Below are positions 19,700-28,449 of a stretch of DNA of 40,193 nucleotides, piece after piece. Each line of letters starts with the position of its first letter. Positions within the stretch are counted from its first letter, which is position 1. The translations under genes and the position numbers were made by a program. The DNA lies in assembly GCF_040537815.1 (NCBI RefSeq), contig NZ_JBEWSZ010000017.1, forward strand, positions 1-40,193. Direction: 5' to 3'. The DNA comes from Mesorhizobium shangrilense. Its GTDB lineage: Bacteria > Pseudomonadota > Alphaproteobacteria > Rhizobiales > Rhizobiaceae. Under the pieces are notes generated by a model, which worked only from the letters and a program-made list of their open reading frames with translations, did not search any database and was not told the DNA's origin.

Positions 19700-20621
19700 T
19701 TTCGGATGACCTCTTTTGGGATTTTGCGGTGATTGACGCGATGACGGCTTTAAGCGTGCGGATCGTCGTCTCGAGTTCCCGCTTCTGTTCGTCGTCGAGC
19801 GCACGCATCGGACGACGCACGGGCCCAGCCGGTAACCCAGCCAGTTCGCAGCCGAACTTGATGCTCTGCACGAACTTGCCGCCATGCTCGAGAACCCTCA
19901 TCAACGGCAGCAGCGCCGACATGATCTGGCGGCCCTTGGTGAAGTCCTTCTCGACGACACAAGCTTCATAGAGAGCGAGGTGCTCCGTGGGCAGGCAATT
20001 GCCGGCACCGCAAACCCAGCCCTTTGCGCCCCAGGCGAAGAACTCGAGCGCCTGGTCATCCATGCCGCAGAACAGATCTATGTGCGGATAGTCACGCGCC
20101 AGGGCGTGCAGCTGATTCATGCTGCCGCTGGACTCCTTGATGGCGCAGAAATTGGTGCTGCGCCCAACCCGGTCCAGGAATTCGAGATCCATCATCGTGC
20201 CGGTGCGGCCCGGATAGTTGTAGAGCATCACCGGCAGATCGACGGCCTTGTCGATCGCAAGAGCGTGGTTCGCGAGTTCGAGCTGAGTGGGCACAGCATA
20301 GTACGGCGATCCAATCAGAATGCCGTCGTACTTGAGGTCCTTAGCGACCAACGCATATTCGACACAGTCCTCCGTGCGGATCGCGCCGACGCCGGCGATC
20401 AGTGGCACCTTCCCCTTGACAACGGTTTTGGCAAGCTTCAGCAGGCCGATGCGTTCATCCCGTGATTGGGCGTAGTATTCGCCGGTCGTGCCACCGATGA
20501 TGATGCCATGCACGCCCGACGACATCAGATGCTCGACCATGACGCAGAAGCCGTCGCGGTCGATCGATCCGTCCGCATGAAACGGCGTGGTCACGGGCGG
20601 AATAATGCCTTTGAACGACAT
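19677..20621 (-). CDS. DapA/NAL-superfamily lyase or deaminase
   Basis: A 314-residue class I aldolase-fold enzyme. The Schiff-base lysine is K162 (CAIKESSGS), the partner tyrosine Y134 (MLYNYPGRTG) and the carboxylate-binding loop GGTTGEYY at ~43-50. It is probably not biosynthetic DapA: it leads a catabolic operon (dapA-like, aldehyde dehydrogenase, FAD oxidase). Family members include pyrroline-4-hydroxy-2-carboxylate deaminase of hydroxyproline breakdown and several keto-acid aldolases, and the former would fit an HpbD-like epimerase nearby. The start at 20621 has GGAG 9 bp upstream. A -10 box and the shared 29-bp element lie just upstream (20655-20720). Confidence 0.92.
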   Translation of the reverse strand: MSFKGIIPPVTTPFHADGSIDRDGFCVMVEHLMSSGVHGIIIGGTTGEYYAQSRDERIGLLKLAKTVVKGKVPLIAGVGAIRTEDCVEYALVAKDLKYDGILIGSPYYAVPTQLELANHALAIDKAVDLPVMLYNYPGRTGTMMDLEFLDRVGRSTNFCAIKESSGSMNQLHALARDYPHIDLFCGMDDQALEFFAWGAKGWVCGAGNCLPTEHLALYEACVVEKDFTKGRQIMSALLPLMRVLEHGGKFVQSIKFGCELAGLPAGPVRRPMRALDDEQKRELETTIRTLKAVIASITAKSQKRSSENVVAINA

Positions 20622-20650
20622 CTGCCTGGCTCCAAATTCAGCTTAGATGC

Positions 20651-20720
20651 GGCTTTTATAGGCGAGAAGTGAACGGCAGACAGCCGAAACAAAGTCACTA
20701 GGCAGGTTACTTTTTTGCGC
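20651..20720 (-). promoter_or_regulatory. Shared island operator, copy D, with -10 box of the dapA operon
   Basis: On the minus strand GCGCAAAAAAGTAACCTG begins at 20720 and the conserved block runs to 20692. The first base of TATAAA (20660-20655) is 60 bp downstream of the block's first base, and the dapA-type ATG is 33 bp further. The same block at nearly the same spacing occurs at 33858 and 38629. The other side of this region drives the enoyl-CoA hydratase gene. Confidence 0.65.
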
Positions 20721-20857
20721 AGTTCGCATGCCGAAACTCGTGCTATCGCTGGTTTAAGTTCAGCCCGCTGCAATTATGCTCGGGCATGACCGTTTCACTG
20801 CGGCAGAGCTGCGAGCTGAAAACAAGATACCCAACCAAACTCCAAGGGGAGAAACTG

Positions 20858-21700
20858 ATGGACCACATCACGCCTGAGACGACTGAATACCAGAATCTCT
20901 TGTATGAAGTGGATGCGGAGCGCGTCTGCTGGTTGACGCTCAACCGGCCGGAAAAAGCTAACGCTATGAGTGAGCGGCTGATCGCTGAGCTAAAGGCGGG
21001 TCTGCTTCGCGCCGATAGGGATGATGGCGTCAACGTGATAGTGATCCGTGGCGCTGGCCGTGGTTTTTGTGCCGGCCATGACCTTGAAGAGGATGCCACT
21101 GATGACAGGTCATCGATCTACGATTATCGCCTCAAATACATCAAGCAGTTCGAAGATTTCACGACTCCGTGGATCGTCACTAAGCCGGTTATCGCTTCGG
21201 TGCACAAATACGCCATCGGCAAAGGCTTCGAACTTTCGCTCTTCTGTGACGTGTCTATTGTCACTTCGGACACAATGTTGGGCTATAGCGAGGTGCGCTA
21301 CGGCCTGACGGCCCATTGCATGTTCATGCCCTGGCTTGTTAACATGAAAACGGCGAAGGAGCTTCTGCTTACGGGCCGGGAGGTTTCGGCCGCCGAAGCT
21401 AAAGAGATGGGGCTCGTCACACAGGTAGTGGCCCCCGAGGAATTGGAAGAGGTCACTCGACGGAAGGCTACGCTCATGGCTCGAATCCCGCGGGACATGC
21501 AGCGGATTCACAAATCCTATTTGAACAAGGTCTATGAGCTGCAGGGTCTCAGGACGGCTACCGACTATTATCTTGAATTGGTCCCAATTATGAGTGTGCA
21601 GCCGGTGCCTGAATACGCCGAGCTGACGAAAGACACGATCGAGAAAGGCCTAAAGGTGGCTTTGAGCAACGCAAGATCGCGTTACGAAGGCCTCGAGTGA
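20858..21700 (+). CDS. Enoyl-CoA hydratase/isomerase family protein
   Basis: Crotonase-fold enzyme of 280 residues. I choose the ATG at 20858, which has AAGGGGAG 7 bp upstream; an in-frame ATG 24 codons earlier gives an unlikely N-terminus. The CoA/oxyanion segment GAGRGFCAGHDLEE is at ~65-78. Both acid residues of a true hydratase appear conserved, E145 (YSEVRYG) and E168 (AKELLLTG). It is divergent from the dapA operon across the shared operator, and an NDP-forming acyl-CoA ligase gene 18 kb away carries the same operator, so the pair may act on one CoA thioester (for instance a betainyl-enoyl-CoA). The substrate is not known. Confidence 0.92.
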   Translation: MDHITPETTEYQNLLYEVDAERVCWLTLNRPEKANAMSERLIAELKAGLLRADRDDGVNVIVIRGAGRGFCAGHDLEEDATDDRSSIYDYRLKYIKQFEDFTTPWIVTKPVIASVHKYAIGKGFELSLFCDVSIVTSDTMLGYSEVRYGLTAHCMFMPWLVNMKTAKELLLTGREVSAAEAKEMGLVTQVVAPEELEEVTRRKATLMARIPRDMQRIHKSYLNKVYELQGLRTATDYYLELVPIMSVQPVPEYAELTKDTIEKGLKVALSNARSRYEGLE

Positions 21701-22011
21701 TATAGTCAACGCTGTCGTGAGCTGCTCTCGGCGCCAGTCGGGGGCAGTTGATTTATGTAACGCCACGTACCAAAGAACGGAATTCGGGCAGTAAGCCCTC
21801 CGTGGTGGATCCATCAACGATACAAATCGAGCCTGGGTGAGTTCTATCAGTGAGATCTGATGCTCGTCGCTGCAAGGTATGCTGAACATCTCAGCGTCCC
21901 GGGACATATTTTCGAGCTACCCCGGCATTGAGAAGGTGCCGGCGCGGAGCCGCGCAGTGCTGAGATCAAAAAAGCCCGCCGGCTGCTGGATGATTGCTAA
22001 GGAGGATTGCA
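21701..22011. other. Intergenic between enoyl-CoA hydratase and betB
   Basis: No gene is seen in these 311 bp and neither shared element is present. A strong ribosome-binding site AAGGAGG at 21999-22005 sits 6 bp before the GTG start of the aldehyde dehydrogenase gene and decides that start. Confidence 0.5.
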
Positions 22012-23466
22012 GTGAAGTTTCAACCCGTCGCCAGTCATTTCATCAACGGCTTATATACAGAGGATGCGACCGGCACAGCGATAGATGTTATCTACCCGGC
22101 AACCGGTGAGGTGATTGCGCAACTGCATTCCGCAACGCCACGAATTGTGGAGCAAGCTCTGTCGTCCGCGAAGGTGGCTCAGAAACAATGGGCGGCTATG
22201 AGTGGGGTAGAACGCGGGCGAATTCTGCGCCGGGCCGCAGATATCATCCGCATACGCAACTACGACCTGTCGGTGCTCGAAACCCACGACACGGGTAAAC
22301 CGATCCAGGAAACCACGGTAGCTGACGCCAGTGCCGGAGCGGATTTGTTGGAATACTTTGGTGGATTGGCTGGCACTCTCACGGGCGAACATATTCCGCT
22401 CCCAAACGGAGACTTTGCCTACACAGTCCGCGAGCCGCTCGGCGTTTGCGTGGGTATTGGTGCGTGGAACTACCCGACCCAGATAGCATGCGCCAAAGCC
22501 GCGCCAGCGCTTGCCTGTGGCAATGCCATGATATTCAAACCGTCGGAGACAACGCCACTTTCTGCTCTCAAACTGGCTGAGATATTCCGCGAGGCTGGAG
22601 TTCCGAATGGTGTGTTCAATGTTGTCCAGGGCTACGGTGACGTCGGCGCAGCACTCGTGGCCGACGACCGTGTTGCGAAGGTGTCCCTGACGGGCTCTCT
22701 CTCTACCGGCCGCAAGGTCTATGCCGCTGCGGCTGGGGGAATGAAGCATGTCACAATGGAACTTGGTGGCAAGTCGCCTTTGATTGTCTTTGATGATGCA
22801 GATCTCGACAGCGCAGTGAGCGGCGCCATTATCGGAAACTTCTATTCCTCGGGACAAATCTGCTCCAATGGCACCCGTGTGTTTGTGCAGAAAGGAATCA
22901 AGTCGGCATTTCTCGAGCGGCTTTTGGCAAGAGTAGCGAACGCAAAAGTCGGCGACCCCATGGACCCAGAGGTGAATTTTGGACCGATGATCAGCGAACG
23001 CCAGATGAAGATCGTCAAATCCTACATCGCTAAGGGACGCGAAGAAGGTGCGCGGCTTGTCTGCGGCGGAAGACAGTTGGATAGACCAGGATTCTACCTC
23101 GAACCCACGGTTTTCGCTGAAGTAACCGACGGGATGTCTATAGCTCGCGAGGAGATATTTGGTCCTGTGATGTCGGTGCTGGATTTCGACACCGAAGAAG
23201 AGGTCGTAACACGCGCTAACGCCACCGAGTTTGGCCTGGCTGCTGGGGTGTTCACCAAGGAACTCACGCGCGCCCATCGTGTGGCAAAGGGATTCGAGGC
23301 GGGCACCTGTTATGTCAACACCTATAATCTCGCGCCGGCTGAAGCGCCATTCGGCGGCTCAAAACTTTCCGGCGTCGGCCGCGAGAATTCCAAGCTCGCG
23401 ATAAATCATTTCAGCGAAATGAAGACGGTGTACATCTCGATGAACGTTCTCCAAGCGCCCTACTAG
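22012..23466 (+). CDS. betB: Betaine aldehyde dehydrogenase (BetB-type)
   Basis: NAD(P)-dependent dehydrogenase of 484 residues that in the family converts betaine aldehyde (or trimethylaminobutyraldehyde) to the betaine. The start is GTG at 22012 with an ideal AAGGAGG 6 bp before it. Catalytic residues are Glu250 ([11 protein letters not shown]) and Cys284 in [14 protein letters not shown], a stretch characteristic of BetB. The C-terminus has [15 protein letters not shown]. It stands alone, without betA, betC or betI beside it, so a variant role on another quaternary-amine aldehyde is possible. Orientation matches the upstream hydratase gene, 311 bp away, but the strong RBS and gap suggest its own promoter. 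Confidence 0.92.
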   Translation: MKFQPVASHFINGLYTEDATGTAIDVIYPATGEVIAQLHSATPRIVEQALSSAKVAQKQWAAMSGVERGRILRRAADIIRIRNYDLSVLETHDTGKPIQETTVADASAGADLLEYFGGLAGTLTGEHIPLPNGDFAYTVREPLGVCVGIGAWNYPTQIACAKAAPALACGNAMIFKPSETTPLSALKLAEIFREAGVPNGVFNVVQGYGDVGAALVADDRVAKVSLTGSLSTGRKVYAAAAGGMKHVTMELGGKSPLIVFDDADLDSAVSGAIIGNFYSSGQICSNGTRVFVQKGIKSAFLERLLARVANAKVGDPMDPEVNFGPMISERQMKIVKSYIAKGREEGARLVCGGRQLDRPGFYLEPTVFAEVTDGMSIAREEIFGPVMSVLDFDTEEEVVTRANATEFGLAAGVFTKELTRAHRVAKGFEAGTCYVNTYNLAPAEAPFGGSKLSGVGRENSKLAINHFSEMKTVYISMNVLQAPY

Positions 23467-23967
23467 CAGAACTTGGCCGCGCCAAGACGGTTATGATCCA
23501 TTGAGCCGGTTTCGTCGGTCCTTCAAAAACCATCACCGCTATGTCGCGGCCCCCGCCGTGGCGTTGGCGTCACTTGAGGCAGGACAGGATAGTCCGTGAA
23601 CGGAGACCGATGAGAATGGCTAGGTGGTTGACTGCGTAGCATCATGTGCGAAGTCCAGGCTTCAGGCCAAGACCTTATAAGCTCATGGGTCGGCAATAAA
23701 TTGCCCAATTTACGACTTGCACAAGCACGCTGTGCTATCGATGGATAGTTATTCGGAAGAGCGACGGGGCCGCAGTCTCATTAGCGGCGTTCTCGCATAG
23801 TAACACGTAATCACCCGTTAAAGACGGATGGATTGAGCGATGGTGCTGATGGAAGATGCAGCACGCAACTCAACACGGGAGTGAGACTTTTGCAGGACAA
23901 GTCCACTGGCCATCAGCGACCATTTAGCGAATATGGATCGAACTTCCTCAAAATAATGGCTTGAGCT
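23467..23967. other. Intergenic region 5' of the SDR genes
   Basis: No gene is recognised in 501 bp. A perfect 6-bp stem CTTGGC-CGC-GCCAAG at 23472-23486 follows betB without a T tract and is a weak terminator candidate. The copy of the mttB-promoter element lies at 23873-23894, 74 bp before the first SDR start. Confidence 0.45.
23873..23894 (+). promoter_or_regulatory. 22-bp element shared with the mttB promoter
   Basis: The core GTGAGACTTTTGCA preceded by ACACGGGA matches the minus-strand copy at 15872-15851 in 20 of 22 positions. Both copies point toward the downstream gene (SDR here, mttB there). It is probably an operator for a common regulator; the GcvA-like LysR encoded beside mttB is the first candidate. 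Confidence 0.45.
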
Positions 23968-24734
23968 ATGACGGAAATTGAGAAGAAGACAATAGTAATA
24001 ACAGGCGCTGCCGGAGGCATCGGACAAGCAATTTCCAGACAGTTTGTCGCGAACGGCTATCGTGTCGTGGCGGGTGACGCCGACCAGGCTGGCCTTGGCA
24101 GGCTTGAGGCAGAACTCAATCGAGACGGACAAAACGTCTGGAGCAAGGCTGGTGACCTCAGGAACAAGGCCTACTGCGAGGAGCTAATCGAGTACTCCAT
24201 CCAATCCACCGGGCGTCTGGACGCACTTGTGAACAACGCCGGCATTATCACCGCGGCAACATTCTCGAGACGACCGACGATGATTGGGAGCGGACGTTCG
24301 ACATCAATCTGACATCGATCTTCTACACTTGCCGCAAAGCCATCGGGCACATGAAGGGCCATGGGGGCGGAGCGATCGTCAATATCTCGTCCTGCTGGGG
24401 TCTTTATCCTGGTCCTGGGCACGCAGCCTATTGCACCAGCAAAGCCGCGGTAGCCTCTTTCTCGAAATGCCTCGGCCGCGATCACGCGCCTGATGGGATA
24501 CGCGTCAACGCCGTCTGCCCGAACGAGGTCAACACACCGATGATCCGCACAGGCTTCGAGCGACGCGGTTTCAACCCGGACACAGCTATTGCAGAGCTCA
24601 ACAAGACGGTTCCGCTCGGTCGTATTGCTGAGCCTGAAGACATCGCCGACGTTGTATTTTTTCTGTGCTCTGACGCGGCGCGCTACATTGCCGGCACCGC
24701 CGTCGAAGTGAACGGCGCGAAGCCGGTCTACTGA
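23968..24734 (+). pseudogene. SDR oxidoreductase, single-base frameshift
   Basis: Short-chain dehydrogenase that would be about 255 residues if intact. The N-terminal Rossmann motif TGAAGGIG (~12-19) and NNAG (~90) are in one frame, which stops at 24312. The rest (ERTFDINLTSIFYTC, catalytic YCTSK, C-terminal IAGTAVEVNGAKPVY) continues in another frame to 24734. Restoring one G near 24255 (GCGGCAAC to GCGGGCAAC) rebuilds a continuous family-like protein ITAGNILETTDDDW. Either a real inactivating deletion or a base-call error explains it. The next SDR gene starts 9 bp after its stop, so they form an operon. Confidence 0.85.
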
Positions 24735-24743
24735 GGAAATTCC

Positions 24744-25508
24744 ATGACTGAGAGATTGGCAGGCAAGGTTGCAATTATCACCGGCGGTGGACGCGGTATC
24801 GGCGCCGGCATCACCCAGCGCTTTGCGGAGGAGGGGGCGAAGATCGCTATTGTGCAGAGAAACGTGCCACCTGAGAATTTGGTCAACGAGCGCGTCATCT
24901 ACGTGAAGGCGGACCTTGCGAACTCTGTGCACATCGCCTCGGCTGTGCAAACTGTCGTCGAGCGGTTTGGAGGCTTGGACATCCTCGTCAACAACGCCGG
25001 GGTCATGTTCGAGAAGACGGTCGACGAAATGACCGAGGCGGACTGGGACCAGATGATGGACATCAACCTGAAGGCACCCTTCCTACTGACCAAGGCGGCA
25101 ATGCCGCATCTTCGGCAACGGGGCAGGGCAAGCATCGTCAATATCGGCTCTATCGAAGGGCTGGGGTCCAATCCAGGCCATCCTGCCTATTCTGCCTCGA
25201 AAGCGGGCCTTCACGGCTTCACGGCGGCTGTCGCCGTGGACCACGGCCACGAGGGCATCCGCTGCAACGCCATTGCGCCGGGATGGATCAATTCTGATCT
25301 GAGTGAAGTGTATATCGATAGCTTGGGGGACAGCGCCCGCGTCCGCAGGGAGCTGCTTGCGATGCATCCGGTCGGGCGCTTGGGCGAACCGAAGGACGTT
25401 GGAAACCTTGCAGTCTGGCTCGCCTCGGAAGAGAGCGCCTTTGTAACCGGTCAGGTCTACGTGATCGACGGCGGACGCACCAAAAAGCTACCACTCCCGA
25501 TTGCTTGA
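24744..25508 (+). CDS. SDR-family oxidoreductase (FabG-like)
   Basis: Intact 254-residue NAD(P)-dependent short-chain dehydrogenase. The cofactor motif TGGGRGIG is at ~13-20, NNAG at ~82-85, and the catalytic Ser (NIGSIEG) plus YSASK are in place, followed by the PG motif IAPGWI. The C-terminal FVTGQVYVIDGG is typical. It oxidises or reduces a hydroxyl/keto group on an unknown substrate, plausibly an intermediate of the island's catabolic route. It directly follows the frameshifted paralogue with GAGGAA before the ATG. If the first copy is truly dead this one may cover only part of the original function. Confidence 0.93.
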   Translation: MTERLAGKVAIITGGGRGIGAGITQRFAEEGAKIAIVQRNVPPENLVNERVIYVKADLANSVHIASAVQTVVERFGGLDILVNNAGVMFEKTVDEMTEADWDQMMDINLKAPFLLTKAAMPHLRQRGRASIVNIGSIEGLGSNPGHPAYSASKAGLHGFTAAVAVDHGHEGIRCNAIAPGWINSDLSEVYIDSLGDSARVRRELLAMHPVGRLGEPKDVGNLAVWLASEESAFVTGQVYVIDGGRTKKLPLPIA

Positions 25509-25791
25509 AAATGGGAAGTTCTAGCAATTCTTCGCCAGACTCAAAGCATCGGTTGTGATCGGCCTTGCTGCTACACCAAATGAGATCCTCCTTCAGCCCA
25601 TCCATCGGGACACAGGTGGTAGCGCACAGTCGGGCTGCCGCCTAGCAGGCGCGCTGAAACCGGTCGACTTGGCGCTTCCACTTCAAGTGATGAACCAACC
25701 GAACGTTTCTTTCGATTTTGCATGGGGATGATGGACCCCGCGCGGTAGTGGGATCTGGCTGTGGTCACAAACCACCTAGGGCACGTCCTGT

Positions 25792-26065
25792 TTAATCCGG
25801 TTCATATCCTGCGGCTTTGAAGTAGTTGGCGCATTCGGCTGGGGTGAAGAGGTCGATGACCGCGCCGACGGCGTCCCACAGAGCCTTGATGGTTCTCTCG
25901 GCCTTTGCTCGCAGCAGCGCCTTGAGTTTGGCGAAGACTTTCTCAATTGATTGAAGTCGGGACTGTAGGGCGGCAGGTAGAGCAGGCTCGCGCCTGCGGC
26001 CTCTATCGCGTCGCGCACGCCGGCGGCCTTGTGGCCGGGCAGGTTGATGGGGTCGTCTAATCGCG
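25792..26065 (-). pseudogene. IS630-family transposase remnant (3' end, frameshifted)
   Basis: Only the last ~85 residues remain: GVRDAIEAAGASLLYLPPY followed by SPDFN in one frame, then IEKVFAKLKALLRAKAERT and the end ANYFKAAGYEPD in another. A one-base loss near 25950 splits the conserved SPDFNPIE block that holds the last DDE-triad glutamate. The upstream part is missing and no terminal repeats are evident. It is non-functional. Confidence 0.8.
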
Positions 26066-26287
26066 GTGGCAGAGTCAAGCACCTTTGTGAGACGCGTATG
26101 CCGGGTGCAGGATCGTCTTCGCGGTCGACATCGGTCGCCGCATGATGGAGCTTCGCGGGAGGAGCCTTCAAATGTGGACGACGCACTCTGCTGAGCCAGC
26201 GGTGCACCCCAACAAGCGGAATGGCTCTGCCCACGTTCCGGCAGGGACGTCTCAGCGCGCTCGAAACCGAACGTTATTGTCAAGCCA

Positions 26288-26960
26288 TCATGCGGTGGCT
26301 CCGGCGGTCCGATCGAAGAGCGCGCCGGTTTTGAGCATCGCGTGCATCGTCACCGCCAGTTTGCGTGCCACGGCAACGGCAGCTCGCTTGAAGCCAACTC
26401 TCTTCCTGAGTTTGAGGTCCCATGTCCGCAGGCCGCTTTCGGCCGAGCTGCGGGTCAGGATGACCGTCGCAGCTTCGTAGAGAAGCCCCCGGAGATGGCG
26501 ATCGCGCCGTCGGGATATGTGGCCATCATAGTCGACCTCTCCCGATTGGTATCGCCGGGTCGTCAGGCCAAGCCCGGCACCGACGGAGCGGGACCTCTTG
26601 AAGTTGTCGGGATCCTCAATGGCGGTCGCGAAGGAGGTTGCGGTGATCGCGCCGACGCCGGGGATCGACATGAGGATCTGACACGCTTGGCTTTGGCGCG
26701 CGCCAGCAACGAGTGTCGGCCGAGTTCGGCGGCACGGATGCGCATGCTGCGCCAAGCCTCCAGCATCGGCAGCTCGATGGGAGCGAGCCCTTCCTGATCG
26801 ACAAGCAGGCTGCGGACATTTTTCTCGAATGTGCTTCCCTTGCCTGCGGAACCAGCAGGCCGAATGTCTTCATGACCCCAAGGATCTGGTTCGAAAGCTC
26901 GGTGGTGATCCTGACAAGCCTGTTGCGTGCCGCCACGAGCGTGCGGTGCGCATTTCGCAA
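26288..26960 (-). pseudogene. IS110-family transposase remnant, multiply frameshifted
   Basis: The C-terminal Transposase_20-type half is recognisable (LMSIPGVGAITATSFATAIE, YQSGEVDYDGHISRR, LRGLLYEAATVILTRSS) in one frame from about 26700 to the stop at 26288. The preceding parts, LPMLEAWRSMRIRAAELG and TTELSNQILGVMKTFGLL, lie in other frames, so at least two indels are present. The N-terminal catalytic half is absent, cut where the outer repeat of the IS3 element begins. It is dead. Confidence 0.8.
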
Positions 26961-26965
26961 AAACG

Positions 26966-26995
26966 GGACAGTCGTTCCGCTAAATCGCGGACAGC
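26966..26995 (+). repeat. Outer inverted repeat, left
   Basis: 30 bp (core TTCCGCTAAATCGCGGACAGC) just outside the IS3 left end. It matches the reverse complement of 28420-28449 at 26 of 30 positions. It is separated from the inner repeat by 10 bp that look like a partial duplication of the IS tip (TGGAGTGC). Confidence 0.75.
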
Positions 26996-27005
26996 AGTGG
27001 AGTGC

Positions 27006-27052
27006 TGGAGTGCACCCCCAGACTGAGACAAGGAAAATCGCGGACAGTTTCC
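27006..27052 (+). repeat. IS3 left inverted repeat
   Basis: 47 bp beginning TGGAGTGCACCCCCAGAC; matches the reverse complement of 28371-28417 except at two adjacent positions. Confidence 0.9.
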
Positions 27053-27074
27053 ATGCAAGAGAGGAAACTGGGGC

Positions 27075-27533
27075 ATGGCCGGACGGAAAAGAGTTATTGA
27101 TGAGGACCAAAAGCTGGAGCTTCTCCAGCGCATGGAGGCAGGCGAAACCGTCAGCAAGTTAGCAGACGAGGTTGGCATCAGTCGCCAACGACTTTACGAG
27201 TGGCGTGATCACCTCAGGCTTCGTGGTAATCTGAAGTCACGTCGGCGCGGCCGGCCGGCCAGATCGACAACAGGAGTTGACGGGGCCGCGCGGCTGCAGA
27301 ACCCAGTCGACACGCCGGCACCTCAGGAAAAGGCGCTGACCAAGGCCAGGCGCCGGATCAGGGAATTGGAGCAGAAAGTCGGGCAACAGCAACTCGATCT
27401 CGATTTTTTTCGCGAAGCCTTGCGGCATTTCGAGGAAGATCATCGTCGAGCAGCGCTCCTGGCGAAACGGGATCTTCAAAGTCATCGAAAAGATGACGAC
27501 CGGCCTGTCGCAAGGCGAATTCAACATCGATAG
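27075..27533 (+). CDS. IS3-family transposase OrfA (HTH protein)
   Basis: A 152-residue OrfA. The N-terminal HTH (ELLQRMEAGETVSKLADEVG then ISRQRLYEW, residues ~15-45) binds the IS ends. A basic linker and a leucine-zipper-like helix (ALTKARRRIRELEQKVG) follow. It overlaps orfB by 41 bp. OrfB lies in the +1 frame relative to OrfA, not the -1 frame usual for programmed frameshifting in this family, so OrfB may be made from its own start or an indel may have altered the tail of OrfA (after about HFEEDH). Confidence 0.88.
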   Translation: MAGRKRVIDEDQKLELLQRMEAGETVSKLADEVGISRQRLYEWRDHLRLRGNLKSRRRGRPARSTTGVDGAARLQNPVDTPAPQEKALTKARRRIRELEQKVGQQQLDLDFFREALRHFEEDHRRAALLAKRDLQSHRKDDDRPVARRIQHR

Positions 27534-28362
27534 AATGTGCTGGCTCGCTGGCGTCAGCCGCGCGAGTTACTACCGTCATTGGCTGGATTCGGCGCCTCGG
27601 CGCGCCGAGACAGGTTTGCGCGATCTCATTCAGAGGATGGCTCTCGGCAACGCGCACTACGGCTACCGCCGGATCGCAGCCCTGCTGCGGCGGGAGGGAT
27701 GGCAAGTCAATCACAAATGCATTCTACGGATCATGCGGGAAGACAATCTGCTGTGCCTGCGCGCAAAACCCTTTGTTCCTGTGACGAGGAACTCGAGGCA
27801 TGGTTGGCACGTCGTGCCGAACCTTGCCAGGGGAATGATCCTCAATAGGCTCGACCAGCTGTGGGTGGCCGATATCACGTTCCTGCATCTGGCTGAGGAG
27901 TTTGCTTTCCTTGCCGTTGTGCTTGACGCCTATAGCCGCAAAGTGGTCGGCTGGGCGTTGGATACGCATCTCAGAGCAAGCCTTGCCATCGAGGCCCTCG
28001 AGATGGCTATCGCTGATCGCCGGCCCGAACCCGGGAGCCTCGTGCATCATTCCGACCGCGGGGTTCAATACGCGTGCGGAGCGTACTCCGAACTTCTGAA
28101 TCGTCACGGTATCCAGGCGAGCATGAGCCGTGTCGGCAATCCTTACGATAATGCGAAGGCGGAGAGCTTCATGAAAACGCTCAAGCAGGAAGAAGTGCAG
28201 GGCCTCACCTACAAGGATGCGGCCGACGCGCGCAAACGGATCGGAGCCTTCATCGATACCATCTACAACCAGCAAAGGCTGCATTCGGCGCTCGACTATC
28301 TCACTCCTGAGGAATACGAGCAGAAGCATTCAAGCAGACGACTGACAGAAAAGGCTGCATAG
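27493..28362 (+). CDS. IS3-family transposase OrfB (DDE integrase)
   Basis: A 289-residue catalytic subunit with an N-terminal HTH_21-like region (HYGYRRIAALLRREG) and an rve integrase core. The DDE residues are visible in WVADITFLH, HHSDRGVQY and NPYDNAKAESFMKTLK. The C-terminal YNQQRLHSALDYLTPEEYEQ is typical. The length is normal and there is no internal stop, so the element could still be active. Confidence 0.93.
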   Translation: MTTGLSQGEFNIDRMCWLAGVSRASYYRHWLDSAPRRAETGLRDLIQRMALGNAHYGYRRIAALLRREGWQVNHKCILRIMREDNLLCLRAKPFVPVTRNSRHGWHVVPNLARGMILNRLDQLWVADITFLHLAEEFAFLAVVLDAYSRKVVGWALDTHLRASLAIEALEMAIADRRPEPGSLVHHSDRGVQYACGAYSELLNRHGIQASMSRVGNPYDNAKAESFMKTLKQEEVQGLTYKDAADARKRIGAFIDTIYNQQRLHSALDYLTPEEYEQKHSSRRLTEKAA

Positions 28363-28370
28363 CTTAACAC

Positions 28371-28417
28371 GGAAACTGTCCGCGATTTTCTGTGTCTCAG
28401 TCTGGGGGTGCACTCCA
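28371..28417 (-). repeat. IS3 right inverted repeat
   Basis: 47-bp partner of the left repeat; contains the same TCGCGGACAGTTTCC inner block adjoining the orfB 3' end. Confidence 0.9.
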
Positions 28418-28419
28418 TC

Positions 28420-28449
28420 GCTGTCCGCGAATTAGCGGAATGGGTGTCC
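28420..28449 (-). repeat. Outer inverted repeat, right
   Basis: Partner of 26966-26995, two bases outside the right inner repeat. It is followed by GCGAATTTCTGAAAC, which again resembles an IS end. Confidence 0.75.

Larger units (their letters stand above)
27006..28417 (+). mobile_element. IS3-family insertion sequence, complete-looking
   Basis: Two overlapping transposase frames are bounded by 47-bp inverted repeats (27006-27052 and 28371-28417; ends TGGAGTGCACC) that differ at only 2 positions. No clear target duplication flanks these ends. A second, weaker pair of inverted repeats lies just outside, so the element may really extend to about 26966-28449. Confidence 0.85.

Noticed and set aside
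19699..20621. Biosynthetic dihydrodipicolinate synthase (dapA of lysine synthesis)
   Set aside because: Schiff-base residues are present, but the gene sits in a catabolic operon with aldehyde dehydrogenase and amine oxidase and carries the island operator.
22051..23277. Minus-strand open frame of 408 codons over betB
   Set aside because: Antisense shadow; betB on the plus strand has all catalytic motifs and a strong ribosome-binding site.
23472..23486. Hairpin after betB as a terminator
   Set aside because: Perfect 6-bp stem but followed by mixed sequence rather than a T run.
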